Positions 1-11,250 of a stretch of 64,000 bases of DNA are shown piece after piece (position 1 is the first letter of the stretch; every line of letters starts with the position of its first letter). Under the pieces are notes generated by a model, which was given only the letters and a program-made list of their open reading frames with translations, ran no database searches and was not told the DNA's origin. The position numbers and the translations under genes are program-made. The DNA comes from Nocardia cyriacigeorgica GUH-2 (GTDB lineage Bacteria; Actinomycetota; Actinomycetes; Mycobacteriales; Mycobacteriaceae): the NCBI RefSeq assembly GCF_000284035.1, contig NC_016887.1:2356001-2420000 (forward strand). Direction: 5' to 3'.

Positions 1-2837
<2,837 letters not shown>

Positions 2838-2853
2838 CCGCCGGGCCTTGACA

Positions 2854-2895
2854 CCGGTTCCGCGGCGGGTGACCGTGCTGTCGCCGCGGAACCGG
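2854..2895. terminator. Bidirectional intrinsic terminator between uvrA and the convergent hydrolase
   Basis: A perfect 14-bp inverted repeat (CCGGTTCCGCGGCG, 2854-2867, with its complement at 2882-2895) and a 14-nt loop lies 16 bases after the uvrA stop and 18 bases before the end of the convergent gene. There is no U-tract, as is usual for actinobacterial hairpin terminators. Confidence 0.75.
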
Positions 2896-2913
2896 GGTTC
2901 CCGGACCGACCGC

Positions 2914-3618
2914 TCAGCGCTGCGCGATGGTGTGGATCAGGTCGGCGAGCTCGTGCGGCTTGGACCACATGGGCCAGTGACCGGTGGGCAGGTCGACGTA
3001 GTCGGCGTCGAGGCGAGCCAGCTCCGCGAACATCGGCATCTGGCCTTCGTCGCGCAGCTTGGCCACCACTTCGGCGGTGAAGGTATTGCAGATGATCGTG
3101 GTCGGGATGCGCCGGCCCGCGGGCTGGTCGCTCAGTCGCAGCGGCGCGGCGGCCACGGCGGTCGGTTCGGAGACCGCGCGGTCCCGGAACCTGTCCAGCG
3201 CTGCCTCGTCGAGTCCGGCCAGGTTGTCGCCGTCGGCGTCCAGGTCCCGCCATTCCGGTAACGGGTATTCGCGGGCGGCGAGGTCGAGTTCGGAATTGAG
3301 CACGAAGCCGTTGGGCAGTGGCGCGCTGTCGACATAGATCGCCCGGGAGAACCGCTCCGGCGCCAGATCGCAGGCCAGATACGCGGCCGCACCGCCGCCG
3401 GAGTGCGCGACCAGCACCGCGGGCTGCTCGCCCGCGGCGTCGACGATGGCACGGGCCTGCCGTTCGAGTGTGGCGTCGAGCCGGTTCTCGTCGTCTGGGT
3501 CGAGACCGGGCAGCGTCAGCGCCAGCACGTCGTCACCGTGGCGGCGCAGATCGTCGGCCACCTCGTCCCACGCCCATGCGCCCAACCAGAAACCGGGAAC
3601 CAGAAGTATGCGTGCCAT
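2914..3618 (-). CDS. Alpha/beta hydrolase of unknown substrate
   Basis: 234 residues, the size of small single-domain alpha/beta hydrolases. Visible features: N-terminal beta-strand and oxyanion region LLVPGFWLGAWAWDE, the nucleophile elbow AHSGGG (Ser), and a C-terminal THGW-like segment TGHWPMWSKP carrying the probable catalytic His. No signal peptide, so cytoplasmic. The start chosen is the ATG at 3618, giving MARILLVPGF; the frame is open 30 codons further up, but that extension is Pro/Arg-rich and unlike the family. Upstream of the ATG there is no purine-rich ribosome site; a GATGCT box ends 6 nt before it, close to the leaderless pattern seen elsewhere in the window. Substrate unknown; esterase or hydrolase of a small ester is a guess from the fold only. 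Confidence 0.85.
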   Translation of the reverse strand: MARILLVPGFWLGAWAWDEVADDLRRHGDDVLALTLPGLDPDDENRLDATLERQARAIVDAAGEQPAVLVAHSGGGAAAYLACDLAPERFSRAIYVDSAPLPNGFVLNSELDLAAREYPLPEWRDLDADGDNLAGLDEAALDRFRDRAVSEPTAVAAAPLRLSDQPAGRRIPTTIICNTFTAEVVAKLRDEGQMPMFAELARLDADYVDLPTGHWPMWSKPHELADLIHTIAQR

Positions 3619-3935
3619 CCGGAGAGCATCGCATGCCGGTCCGGTGGGAAGACGCGCGGTGCCGGAGAAATCAATGAAATGTGGTGTGCGACACGGAATT
3701 TCGGCCAAGCTGTGGCCGCCGAGGCGGGCGTCGTCCTGGCCTGATCGGTCTCGCCGGTGGCGGGTGGACGATTTTGCCGGAAATCCGCCCTAAAAGTGAA
3801 ACATGCGTGTGTAGGATCGGCGGCACCGTGTCCCAGAGGGTTGGGCGCGGCGAATGACAACCGGCCCGGCCGGCGGCGCATCGAGTATGCGGCGCCCGGC
3901 CGCGGCAGCCGGTGAGAACGAAAGGAAAGCCCGCC
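3619..3935 (+). promoter_or_regulatory. Divergent intergenic region with leader hairpin of the micro-protein unit
   Basis: 317 bases without a convincing gene. It holds the promoters of the hydrolase (minus) and the micro-protein unit (plus). A TAGGAT box at 3812-3817 fits a -10 element; no good -35 is visible. A strong nested hairpin spans 3860-3913: ACCGGC (3860-3865) pairs with GCCGGT (3908-3913), and CGGCCG/GGCGC (3867-3879) pair with GCGCC/CGGCCG (3892-3902). It ends 8 bases before the AAGGAA ribosome site of the first micro-protein, so it would sit in the 5' untranslated region. Confidence 0.5.
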
Positions 3936-4031
3936 ATGGAAGGCGTCGACATCGGGGCCCTGATCACTCAGATCCTCGGATTTCTGAGCAGCGGCTCGTC
4001 TATCAACTACACCCCCGGTACGCCTGCCTGA
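3936..4031 (+). CDS. 31-residue micro-protein, first of a tandem pair
   Basis: A 96-base frame opened by ATG behind a good ribosome site (GAAAGGAA, 8 nt from the start). The product begins MEGVDIGALI and ends NYTPGTPA. The first half is a short hydrophobic/amphipathic helix with net negative charge, followed by a Ser/Gly turn (LSSGSS) and a TPG tail. No Cys, no Lys/Arg, no signal peptide. It aligns with the next micro-protein with 11 identical residues over 28 aligned positions, no gaps, offset 2. I do not recognise the family. Leader hairpin, own ribosome site and a downstream terminator argue for a real, probably well expressed gene. PorA/PorH-type mycomembrane peptides, a membrane-active peptide or a peptide signal are possibilities; none is shown. 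Confidence 0.7.
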   Translation: MEGVDIGALITQILGFLSSGSSINYTPGTPA

Positions 4032-4061
4032 GCGCGGATCCACCGAAAGGAACCACCCACC

Positions 4062-4157
4062 ATGAACTCCGGAAGCGCGGGCCTCGGCGACATCTTCACC
4101 GCCATCGCCAACATGCTGAGCACCGGTTCGGCCATCTCGGTGACGCCCGGGATGTGA
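4062..4157 (+). CDS. 31-residue micro-protein, second of a tandem pair
   Basis: Starts at ATG 30 nt after the stop of its partner, with the same ribosome site (GAAAGGAA, 9 nt from the start), and has exactly the same length, 31 residues. Begins MNSGSAGLGD and ends ISVTPGM. Shared with its partner: G, T, I in the helix, then LS-x-GS-x-I-x-x-TPG. The duplication of both ribosome site and coding frame suggests an ancient tandem duplication followed by divergence. One acidic and no basic residue; no signal peptide or Cys. The stop is 8 bases from a perfect terminator stem, so the unit ends here. Function unknown. Confidence 0.7.
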   Translation: MNSGSAGLGDIFTAIANMLSTGSAISVTPGM

Positions 4158-4165
4158 TCGACACG

Positions 4166-4205
4166 CAGAAGGCCGGGCCCGCACATCCGCGGGCCCGGCC
4201 TTCTG
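4166..4205. terminator. Very strong bidirectional terminator
   Basis: A perfect 17-bp inverted repeat (arms 4166-4182 and 4189-4205) closed by a 6-nt loop ACATCC. The right arm ends in TTCTGTCTG, a weak T-rich tail on the plus strand. It lies between the micro-protein pair and the convergent DUF1844 gene and can serve both. Confidence 0.9.
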
Positions 4206-4225
4206 TCTGTTCGATGTCGTCCCGG

Positions 4226-4567
4226 TCAGTACACCGGACCGGTGTACTTCTCGCCCGGACCCTTGCCCGGCTCATCCGGATGCGCCGACGACTCCCGGAA
4301 CGCCTTCTGCAACGACTGCAACCCCTCCCGGATCGGTCCGGCGTGCGGGCCCAGGTACTCCACCGACGCCGTCACCAGGCCGGCCAGCGCGGTGATCACC
4401 CGCCGTGCCTCGTCCAGATCGCGCCTGCTGCTGGTCTCCGGATCCTCATCGGCCAGCCCCAGCTTCTCCGCCGCCGAGCTCATCAACATCACCGCGGCCC
4501 GGCTGATCACCTCCACCGCGGGGATATCGGCCAGTTCGCGCACAGAGCTGTCGGGCTGTTCAGTCAT
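4226..4567 (-). CDS. DUF1844 domain protein
   Basis: 113 residues. The core segment from about residue 12 to 85 (IPAVEVISRAAVMLMSSAAEKLGL ... ARRVITALAGLVTASVEYLG, quoted in parts) is typical of DUF1844, a small helical family commonly encoded next to infC in actinobacteria. The N-terminus is acidic and polar; the C-terminus (GKGPGEKYTGPVY) is flexible. No signal peptide. The ATG at 4567 is preceded by a TAGCCT box (4575-4580) that ends 7 nt before it and no Shine-Dalgarno sequence: a likely leaderless transcript. Biochemical role unknown. Confidence 0.85.
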   Translation of the reverse strand: MTEQPDSSVRELADIPAVEVISRAAVMLMSSAAEKLGLADEDPETSSRRDLDEARRVITALAGLVTASVEYLGPHAGPIREGLQSLQKAFRESSAHPDEPGKGPGEKYTGPVY

Positions 4568-4601
4568 GGCTACCAGGCTAGAACCCGCGCGCGCCGCGCC
4601 T

Positions 4602-5123
4602 TCACCCTGCCGCCCGCGCCAGGCGCAGCTGCCCGATCTCGGCGATGTTCTTCATGAGTTCCGCGTTCACCCACGCGGCCAGGTGCGCCACCGTCAGCCC
4701 GGCCTCCGCGGGCCACGGGTAGGCGACCGGCGCGTCCAGGCCGGCGTCGTCGAGCGCGCTCAGCCCCGCCGCCCATTCGCCGCGCAGTTGCCGGATCCGG
4801 TCGACGGCGCCGGCGCCGCTCCCCGCCCAGAGCACGCTCTCGCGGGTGCGCAGCGGCCGCCCGCTCAGTTGGTCGAGGGCGGTGCTCCACCACCAGTCGA
4901 TATGCCAGCTCAGCCACGCGATGGTCGGGACGGGGATCGGATCGGGCTCGGTATCGGCCCAATCGGGTCGCCAGCGGCCGTCGGCGTCCCGGTGCACGGT
5001 CCAGCAGAGGGGACCGGACTCGGCGAGGAAGTCGTCCTCGGCCAAGGCGTCGAGGTGATACGCGGCGAGAGCCCAGGTCAGCTCGAATTGCCAGGTCAAT
5101 AGGTTGCGACGAGAATCGGGCAC
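4602..5123 (-). CDS. DinB-superfamily protein
   Basis: About 173 residues from the GTG chosen here (begins VPDSRRNLLTWQFELTW). The helical bundle with HLDAL near the start, WLSWHIDWWW in the middle and LTVAHLAAWVNAELMKN near the end supplies the three His positions that usually bind a metal in DinB/YfiT-like proteins. Such proteins include mycothiol- or bacillithiol-dependent transferases and maleylpyruvate isomerases; which reaction applies here cannot be read from sequence. The frame stays open to an ATG at 5264, but the extra 47 residues are Arg/Pro-rich and outside the domain. No clear ribosome site at either start, so the start is uncertain. Confidence 0.75.
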   Translation of the reverse strand: MPDSRRNLLTWQFELTWALAAYHLDALAEDDFLAESGPLCWTVHRDADGRWRPDWADTEPDPIPVPTIAWLSWHIDWWWSTALDQLSGRPLRTRESVLWAGSGAGAVDRIRQLRGEWAAGLSALDDAGLDAPVAYPWPAEAGLTVAHLAAWVNAELMKNIAEIGQLRLARAAG

Positions 5124-5195
5124 CGGGGGACAGTGGCATGAGGCCCGCGCGTGAGCAACCCGTTTTCGCCGGTGTGGGCGGGCCGGCCGGCCCGA

Positions 5196-5225
5196 TTGGG
5201 TTCCGGGCGGCGCAGCTGCTACGCT
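5196..5225 (+). promoter_or_regulatory. Candidate promoter of the infC operon
   Basis: TTGGGT (5196-5201) and TACGCT (5220-5225) are separated by 18 bases and fit the actinobacterial housekeeping pattern. Transcription from here would give a leader of roughly 310 nt before infC. Proposed from sequence only. Confidence 0.35.
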
Positions 5226-5403
5226 GTTCTGCGACGACCGCCCTGGGTGGTTCGTGCGTGTCACCGGAAACGGTACGCGGACGACGATGCCGGGGCAGAT
5301 AAGTGGAGCCCGACTCCCACCGTTGCCGACGAGTATTCGTACGGTTCAACGGTCCGGTCGCCCGCCCTCCGCGGCGGGTTCCCGCATCGGCTGTCGATGT
5401 GGG

Positions 5404-5482
5404 ATCGCAGGTGTGATCACCTGCGATGATCGGTCGACCTCGGGCCTCGTCGCGGGAAATACCGCAACGGGGCCTTTGTGTT
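5404..5482 (+). promoter_or_regulatory. Structured infC leader: hairpin plus attenuator-like stem
   Basis: The 422-base gap before infC holds no gene but has two structures. A perfect 10-bp stem (5404-5413 with 5418-5427) closes a TGAT loop. About 15 bases later an imperfect stem pairs GGCC, CGT and GCGG (5443-5455) with CCGC, ACG and GGCC (5462-5474), followed by TTTGTGTT (5475-5482), a terminator-like tail. In many bacteria the infC-rpmI-rplT leader is controlled by L20 or by attenuation; the structure here would suit that role, but no known leader family was recognised. Confidence 0.4.
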
Positions 5483-5545
5483 GAACAAGGGGTTGCAGTT
5501 ATTGCCTGCGGTCGTCCGACGACACCGCTTGACCTAGGAGGCCCC

Positions 5546-6154
<609 letters not shown>

Positions 6155-6215
6155 GACCGATCAGAACGCCGGTGGTCCACGCGCGACCACGGGCACGAGA
6201 CAGATTGAGGAATCC

Positions 6216-6410
6216 ATGCCGAAGATGAAGAGCCACAGCGGCGCCTCGAAGCGATTCAAGGTGTCCGGCAAGGGCAAGCTGCTGCGTCAGCAGGCGAACC
6301 GTCGTCACTTGCTCGAGCACAAGCCCACGCGCCGTACTCGTCGTCTGGACGGCAAGGAGGTCGTCGCGCCCGCCGACGTCGCTCGCGTGAAGAAGCTGCT
6401 CGGTATCTGA
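6216..6410 (+). CDS. rpmI: 50S ribosomal protein L35
   Basis: 64 residues, highly basic, with the family start [15 protein letters not shown] and the internal [14 protein letters not shown]35 is a small protein of the large ribosomal subunit. ATG preceded by TTGAGGAATCC, a good ribosome site. Lies 61 bases after infC in the universal infC-rpmI-rplT order. Confidence 0.98.
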   Translation: MPKMKSHSGASKRFKVSGKGKLLRQQANRRHLLEHKPTRRTRRLDGKEVVAPADVARVKKLLGI

Positions 6411-6512
6411 TACCGCCGCACAGGCACGCTCGCGCGTTCCGATCACGGACGCCGACCAATCCGACAACACCCGGGCGCCCGCACGCGCCCCCCGATCGAA
6501 CAGGACTGACCA

Positions 6513-6893
6513 GTGGCACGCGTCAAAAGGGCCGTCAACGCTCAGAAGAAGCGCCGTTCCATCCTCGAGGCCTCCAAGGGCTACCGCGGCCAGCGCTCGC
6601 GGCTGTACCGCAAGGCCAAGGAACAGCAGCTGCACTCGCTCACCTACGCCTACCGGGACCGCCGGGCGCGCAAGGGTGACTTCCGCAAGCTGTGGATCGC
6701 CCGCATCAACGCCGCGGCGCGGCTGAACGACATCACCTACAACCGCTTCATCCAGGGCCTCAAGGCCGCCGGTGTGGAGGTCGACCGCAAGAACCTCGCC
6801 GAGCTGGCCGTCTCCGACGCCGAAGCCTTCGCCGGTCTGGTCGCCATCGCCAAGGCCGCGCTGCCGCAGGACGTCAACGCCCCGGCCGCCTGA
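6513..6893 (+). CDS. rplT: 50S ribosomal protein L20
   Basis: 126 residues from a GTG start, beginning (M)[14 protein letters not shown]; the long basic N-terminal extension that threads into 23S rRNA is followed by the globular domain ([22 protein letters not shown]). L20 is essential for early 50S assembly and in several bacteria represses its own operon by binding the infC leader. Ribosome site AGGAC lies 9 nt upstream. Third gene of the operon. Confidence 0.98.
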   Translation: MARVKRAVNAQKKRRSILEASKGYRGQRSRLYRKAKEQQLHSLTYAYRDRRARKGDFRKLWIARINAAARLNDITYNRFIQGLKAAGVEVDRKNLAELAVSDAEAFAGLVAIAKAALPQDVNAPAA

Positions 6894-6933
6894 GCCCGGT
6901 GCCGTGACTCGCGGACCTCATTCGGAACGACCC

Positions 6934-7734
6934 GTGGACGCGCTCTCCGAGCGCAATCCACGGGTCGTTTCCGCTGTCAAGCTCCATCGCTCCGCGCATC
7001 GCCGCAAGGCCGGTCTGTTCCTGGCCGAAGGTGCCAATTCGGTGACCGCGGCGCTGGAGACCGGGCGGGTACGTGAGCTGTTCTACTCGGCCGCCGCCGC
7101 GACTCGGGAGCATGAACTCGTCGCCGGCGCCGCCGCGTCGGGCGTGCGGACCACGCTGGTGAGCGATCGCGCCGCGCAGGCGCTGGGGGAGACCGTGACG
7201 CCGCCGGGGTTGGTCGCCGTGTGCGAGACGCTCGATGTCGAACCGGGTGCGATCTTCGGCGCCGGGCCGCGGATCCTGGCCGTGCCGGTGGAGATGGCCG
7301 ACCCGGGTAATGCGGGCACGCTGATCCGCGTGGTCGACGCGGTCGGCGGCGACGGGGTGATCCTGGCAGGCGATTCCGTCGACCCGCACAACGGCAAATG
7401 TGTGCGTGCCGCGGCGGGCAGCCTGTTCCATGTGCCGATCGCCCGCAGCCGGGATGTGGGTGCGACGCTCGACAACCTCGCCGCCGCCGGCATCACGATC
7501 CTGGCCACCGCGGCCAAAGGCGAGGTCGAACTCGACGACGCCGACGCGCTGTTCACCGGACCTGTCGCCTGGCTGTTCGGTAACGAGGCCCACGGCCTGG
7601 GCCCGGCCGTCGCCGCCCGCGCCGACCACCGCATCCGCATCCCCATCCGGGGGCGCGCGGAAAGCCTCAACCTGGCCACCGCCGCCTCGATCTGCCTCTA
7701 CGCGAACTCGCGGGTGCGTTACCGGCAGACGTGA
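6934..7734 (+). CDS. tsnR: TrmH/SpoU-family 2'-O-ribose RNA methyltransferase
   Basis: Transfers a methyl group from S-adenosylmethionine to a ribose 2'-OH of rRNA or tRNA. The C-terminal SPOUT domain has its three motifs: VEMADPGNAGTLIRVVDA (Asn and Arg of motif 1), VAWLFGNEAHGL (motif 2) and IPIRGRAESLNLATAASICLY (motif 3, knotted SAM pocket). The N-terminal substrate-binding domain (NPRVVSAVKLHRSAHRRKAG) recognises RNA. About 266 residues from the GTG at 6934, which has GGAA 8 nt upstream; an in-frame GTG at 6904, without a ribosome site, is the alternative. Placed after rplT as in M. tuberculosis, where the gene is called tsnR; the exact nucleotide target is not known. Confidence 0.9.
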   Translation: MDALSERNPRVVSAVKLHRSAHRRKAGLFLAEGANSVTAALETGRVRELFYSAAAATREHELVAGAAASGVRTTLVSDRAAQALGETVTPPGLVAVCETLDVEPGAIFGAGPRILAVPVEMADPGNAGTLIRVVDAVGGDGVILAGDSVDPHNGKCVRAAAGSLFHVPIARSRDVGATLDNLAAAGITILATAAKGEVELDDADALFTGPVAWLFGNEAHGLGPAVAARADHRIRIPIRGRAESLNLATAASICLYANSRVRYRQT

Positions 7735-7773
7735 GCGCGTGGATTCCGGGCCGCGAGGCCGGCGGGTGCGGCC

Positions 7774-8331
7774 TCAGTCGCCGAACTTCCCCAGATCCTC
7801 CAGGATCTCGGCCGCCCACGGCGCGGGCACCGCGTTCGGTCCTGCCACCTGCATCGACGTCATCACCGTCAGCAGCATGCCGGTGGCCATGAACCGGCGG
7901 ACCTCGGTGGCCGGTGCGCCGGTCAGTTCGCGGGCCAGTTCGTAGATCCGCCCGAAGCGGGCCCGGGTCTGCTCGCCGATGACGGGGTCGGCGCTGGCGG
8001 CGAAGCCGTGCAGGAGCACCTGGAGCAGCTCGCGTTCGGCAAGAAACGTGGTGTAGCCGCGGCCCAGCGTCGCCGCCGTCGGGTTCGGATCGGTCGCCGC
8101 CGCCTGCCGGAACACCGCCTCGATGCGGTCGCATACCCGGTTCAGCGCGGCCAGGAACAGCTGCTGCTTGGTGCCGAACAATCGGATCACATACGGCTGG
8201 GATACGCCGGCGCGGCGCGCGATGTCATCGGTTTTCGTTGCCGCGTAACCGGTTTCGGCGAACGCCTGGACCGCCGCGGTCAGCACCTGCTCACCGCGTT
8301 CGGTCGCGCTCATCCGGGTTTTCGTCGTCAA
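7774..8331 (-). CDS. TetR-family repressor, likely of the divergent MFS exporter
   Basis: About 185 residues: N-terminal helix-turn-helix (ADDIARRAGVSQPYVIRLFGTKQQLF-type, here TKTDDIARRAGVSQPYVIR) followed by an all-helical ligand-binding domain of low conservation. I choose the TTG at 8331 because AGGAG lies 5-6 nt upstream; the open frame reaches an ATG at 8373, but that would run through the repeats of the shared promoter. Faces the MFS gene across about 105 bases containing two GTTATCAGTC repeats, so local repression of the exporter and itself is the natural reading. Ligand unknown. Confidence 0.85.
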   Translation of the reverse strand: MTTKTRMSATERGEQVLTAAVQAFAETGYAATKTDDIARRAGVSQPYVIRLFGTKQQLFLAALNRVCDRIEAVFRQAAATDPNPTAATLGRGYTTFLAERELLQVLLHGFAASADPVIGEQTRARFGRIYELARELTGAPATEVRRFMATGMLLTVMTSMQVAGPNAVPAPWAAEILEDLGKFGD

Positions 8332-8366
8332 TGATGCTCCTGAAATCGTCTCGGGCCCGCCACGCA

Positions 8367-8416
8367 TTGACATGTTATCAGTCGATGCATACTCTTCTCG
8401 GCGTTAGTTATCAGTC
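8367..8416 (+). promoter_or_regulatory. MFS exporter promoter overlapped by direct-repeat operators
   Basis: TTGACA (8367-8372) and TACTCT (8390-8395) with 17-bp spacing form an excellent promoter toward the MFS gene. The 10-mer GTTATCAGTC occurs twice, at 8374-8383 (inside the spacer) and 8407-8416 (just after the expected start), 33 bases apart, i.e. about three helical turns. This is where a TetR repressor would act. Confidence 0.7.
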
Positions 8417-8436
8417 AATTACAACAAGGGCTGGAC

Positions 8437-9888
8437 ATGACCGAGACTCTCACCACCGCGCCGATCGCGGCGCCTCCGAAACCCACCCGTGAATCGGGCA
8501 AACGCCCACTGGCCGCCGTGCTGGCGGCGGTCGGCATCCCGATGTTCATGGTCACGCTGGACAACCTGGTGGTGACCAATGCGCTGCCGGTCATCCGCAC
8601 CGAACTGGGCGCCTCCCTCACCGACCTGCAGTGGTTCGTCAACGCCTACACGCTCTCCTTCGCCGCGCTGCTGCTCACCGCGTCGGCCCTCGGTGACCGG
8701 CTGGGCCGGCGCCGGGTCTTCCTCGCCGGCATCGCGGTGTTCACCGTCGCGTCGGCGGCCTGCGCGCTGGCCACCGAACCGTGGATGCTGATCGCGGCCC
8801 GGGCCTTGCAGGGCCTCGGCGGCGCGGCCGTCATGCCGCTGTCGCTGACCCTGCTGTCGAGCGCGGTGCCGGAGCGGATGCGCAATGCCGCGATCGGTAT
8901 CTGGGGCGGGATCTCCGGGATGGGGATCGCGGTCGGGCCGGTGGTCGGCGGTGCCGTGGTGGACGGATTCAGCTGGCAGTGGATCTTCTGGCTGAACGTG
9001 CCGATCGGACTGCTGGCGCTGCCGTTCGCGGCACGCATGCTCGACGAATCCTTCGGTGGCAGCCGCCGCCTCGATCTGCCGGGATTGCTGCTGTCGGCGG
9101 GCGGGGTGCTGGCGATCGTGTGGGGCATCATGCACGGCGCCGAGGACGGCTGGACCTCCGGTCCGGTGCTGGCGGCGTTGATCGCCGGTGCCGCCCTGCT
9201 GGCCGCGCTGATCGGCTGGGAACTGCGCACCCCGGATCCGATGCTGCCGCTGCGGCTGTTCCGGTCCAGGGCCTTCCGGGTGAGCAATACGACCAGCTTC
9301 ACCTTCGCGGTCGGTGTGTTCGGTTCGATCTTCCTGATCTCGCAGTACTTCCAGGTGGTGCAGGGCTACAGCCCGCTCGAATCCGGTCTGCGCACCCTGC
9401 CCTGGACCGCCGCGCCGATGGTGGTGGCGCCGCTGGCCGGGCTGATCGTCAACCGGGTCGGTGCGCGCGTGGTGCTCTCGACCGGGCAGGCGATGCTGGC
9501 CGTCTCGCTGGTCTGGATGGCGGCGGTGAGCACCATCGACGCGCCCTACAGTGCGTTCCTCGGCGCCATGTTGCTCGGCGGCGTGGGCATGGGGCTGACT
9601 TTCGCCCCCAGCGCCACCGTGGTGATGGCCAGTGCGGCGCCCGAGGATCGGGCCATGGCCTCGGGCACCAACAGCACCCTGCGTGAGGTGGGTGTGGCCA
9701 TGGGTATCGCGGTGCTGGCCTCGGTCTTCGCCTCGCACGGCTCCTACTCCGACCCGCAGAGCTATGTCGACGGGCTGGTCCCCGCGGTCTGGGTCGGCGC
9801 CGCCATCGTCGCCGTCGGTGTGCTGGTGTCGCTGCTGCTGCCGCGGACGATCGAGCCGGTGGGCGAGGCTGCCGTCTGCACCTCCTGA
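8437..9888 (+). CDS. MFS drug exporter, DHA2 (14-helix) family
   Basis: 483 residues with about 14 hydrophobic segments, as in EmrB/QacA-type proton-coupled multidrug exporters of the plasma membrane. Visible: family motif near TM1 (FMVTLDNLVVTNALP, the D-x-x-V-V-N-x-A-L-P pattern), the loop 2-3 motif GDRLGRRRVFL, and the antiporter motif C segment (ISGMGIAVGPVVGGAV). Starts at ATG behind AAGGG. Divergent from the TetR gene with a strong, repeat-covered promoter, which suggests substrate-induced expression. Substrate cannot be predicted. Confidence 0.92.
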   Translation: MTETLTTAPIAAPPKPTRESGKRPLAAVLAAVGIPMFMVTLDNLVVTNALPVIRTELGASLTDLQWFVNAYTLSFAALLLTASALGDRLGRRRVFLAGIAVFTVASAACALATEPWMLIAARALQGLGGAAVMPLSLTLLSSAVPERMRNAAIGIWGGISGMGIAVGPVVGGAVVDGFSWQWIFWLNVPIGLLALPFAARMLDESFGGSRRLDLPGLLLSAGGVLAIVWGIMHGAEDGWTSGPVLAALIAGAALLAALIGWELRTPDPMLPLRLFRSRAFRVSNTTSFTFAVGVFGSIFLISQYFQVVQGYSPLESGLRTLPWTAAPMVVAPLAGLIVNRVGARVVLSTGQAMLAVSLVWMAAVSTIDAPYSAFLGAMLLGGVGMGLTFAPSATVVMASAAPEDRAMASGTNSTLREVGVAMGIAVLASVFASHGSYSDPQSYVDGLVPAVWVGAAIVAVGVLVSLLLPRTIEPVGEAAVCTS

Positions 9889-9901
9889 CTGCGCTCCGCA
9901 C

Positions 9902-9933
9902 CGGCCCGGTGGTCCGCGAAGACCGCCGGGCCG
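9902..9933 (+). terminator. Intrinsic terminator after the MFS gene
   Basis: Arms CGGCCCGGTGG (9902-9912) and CCGCCGGGCCG (9923-9933) pair over 11 bp with a single G-T pair and a 10-nt loop, 13 bases after the MFS stop. The following 225 bases up to pheS hold the pheS promoter region; a TACGAT box at 10080-10085 is a possible -10, and I see no T-box elements there. Confidence 0.7.
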
Positions 9934-10059
9934 CTGCGCTGATACCCGAAGCGGGCAGCGAGTCTGCTGGGCCACATGTGGCGTTCGGGTGGGTGCGGCG
10001 ACCAGCACTCGAGCCGCTACGGCACAGCGCACGGGTCCGGCGCGGGGTAATCCGGATGA

Positions 10060-11220
<1,161 letters not shown>

Positions 11221-11250
11221 CCCCCTTCGATCGAGAGAGCGAAACGTCAA

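Noticed and set aside
8332..8373. ATG at 8373 as start of the TetR gene
   Set aside because: It would place coding sequence over the promoter and the first direct repeat; the TTG at 8331 has AGGAG at good spacing.
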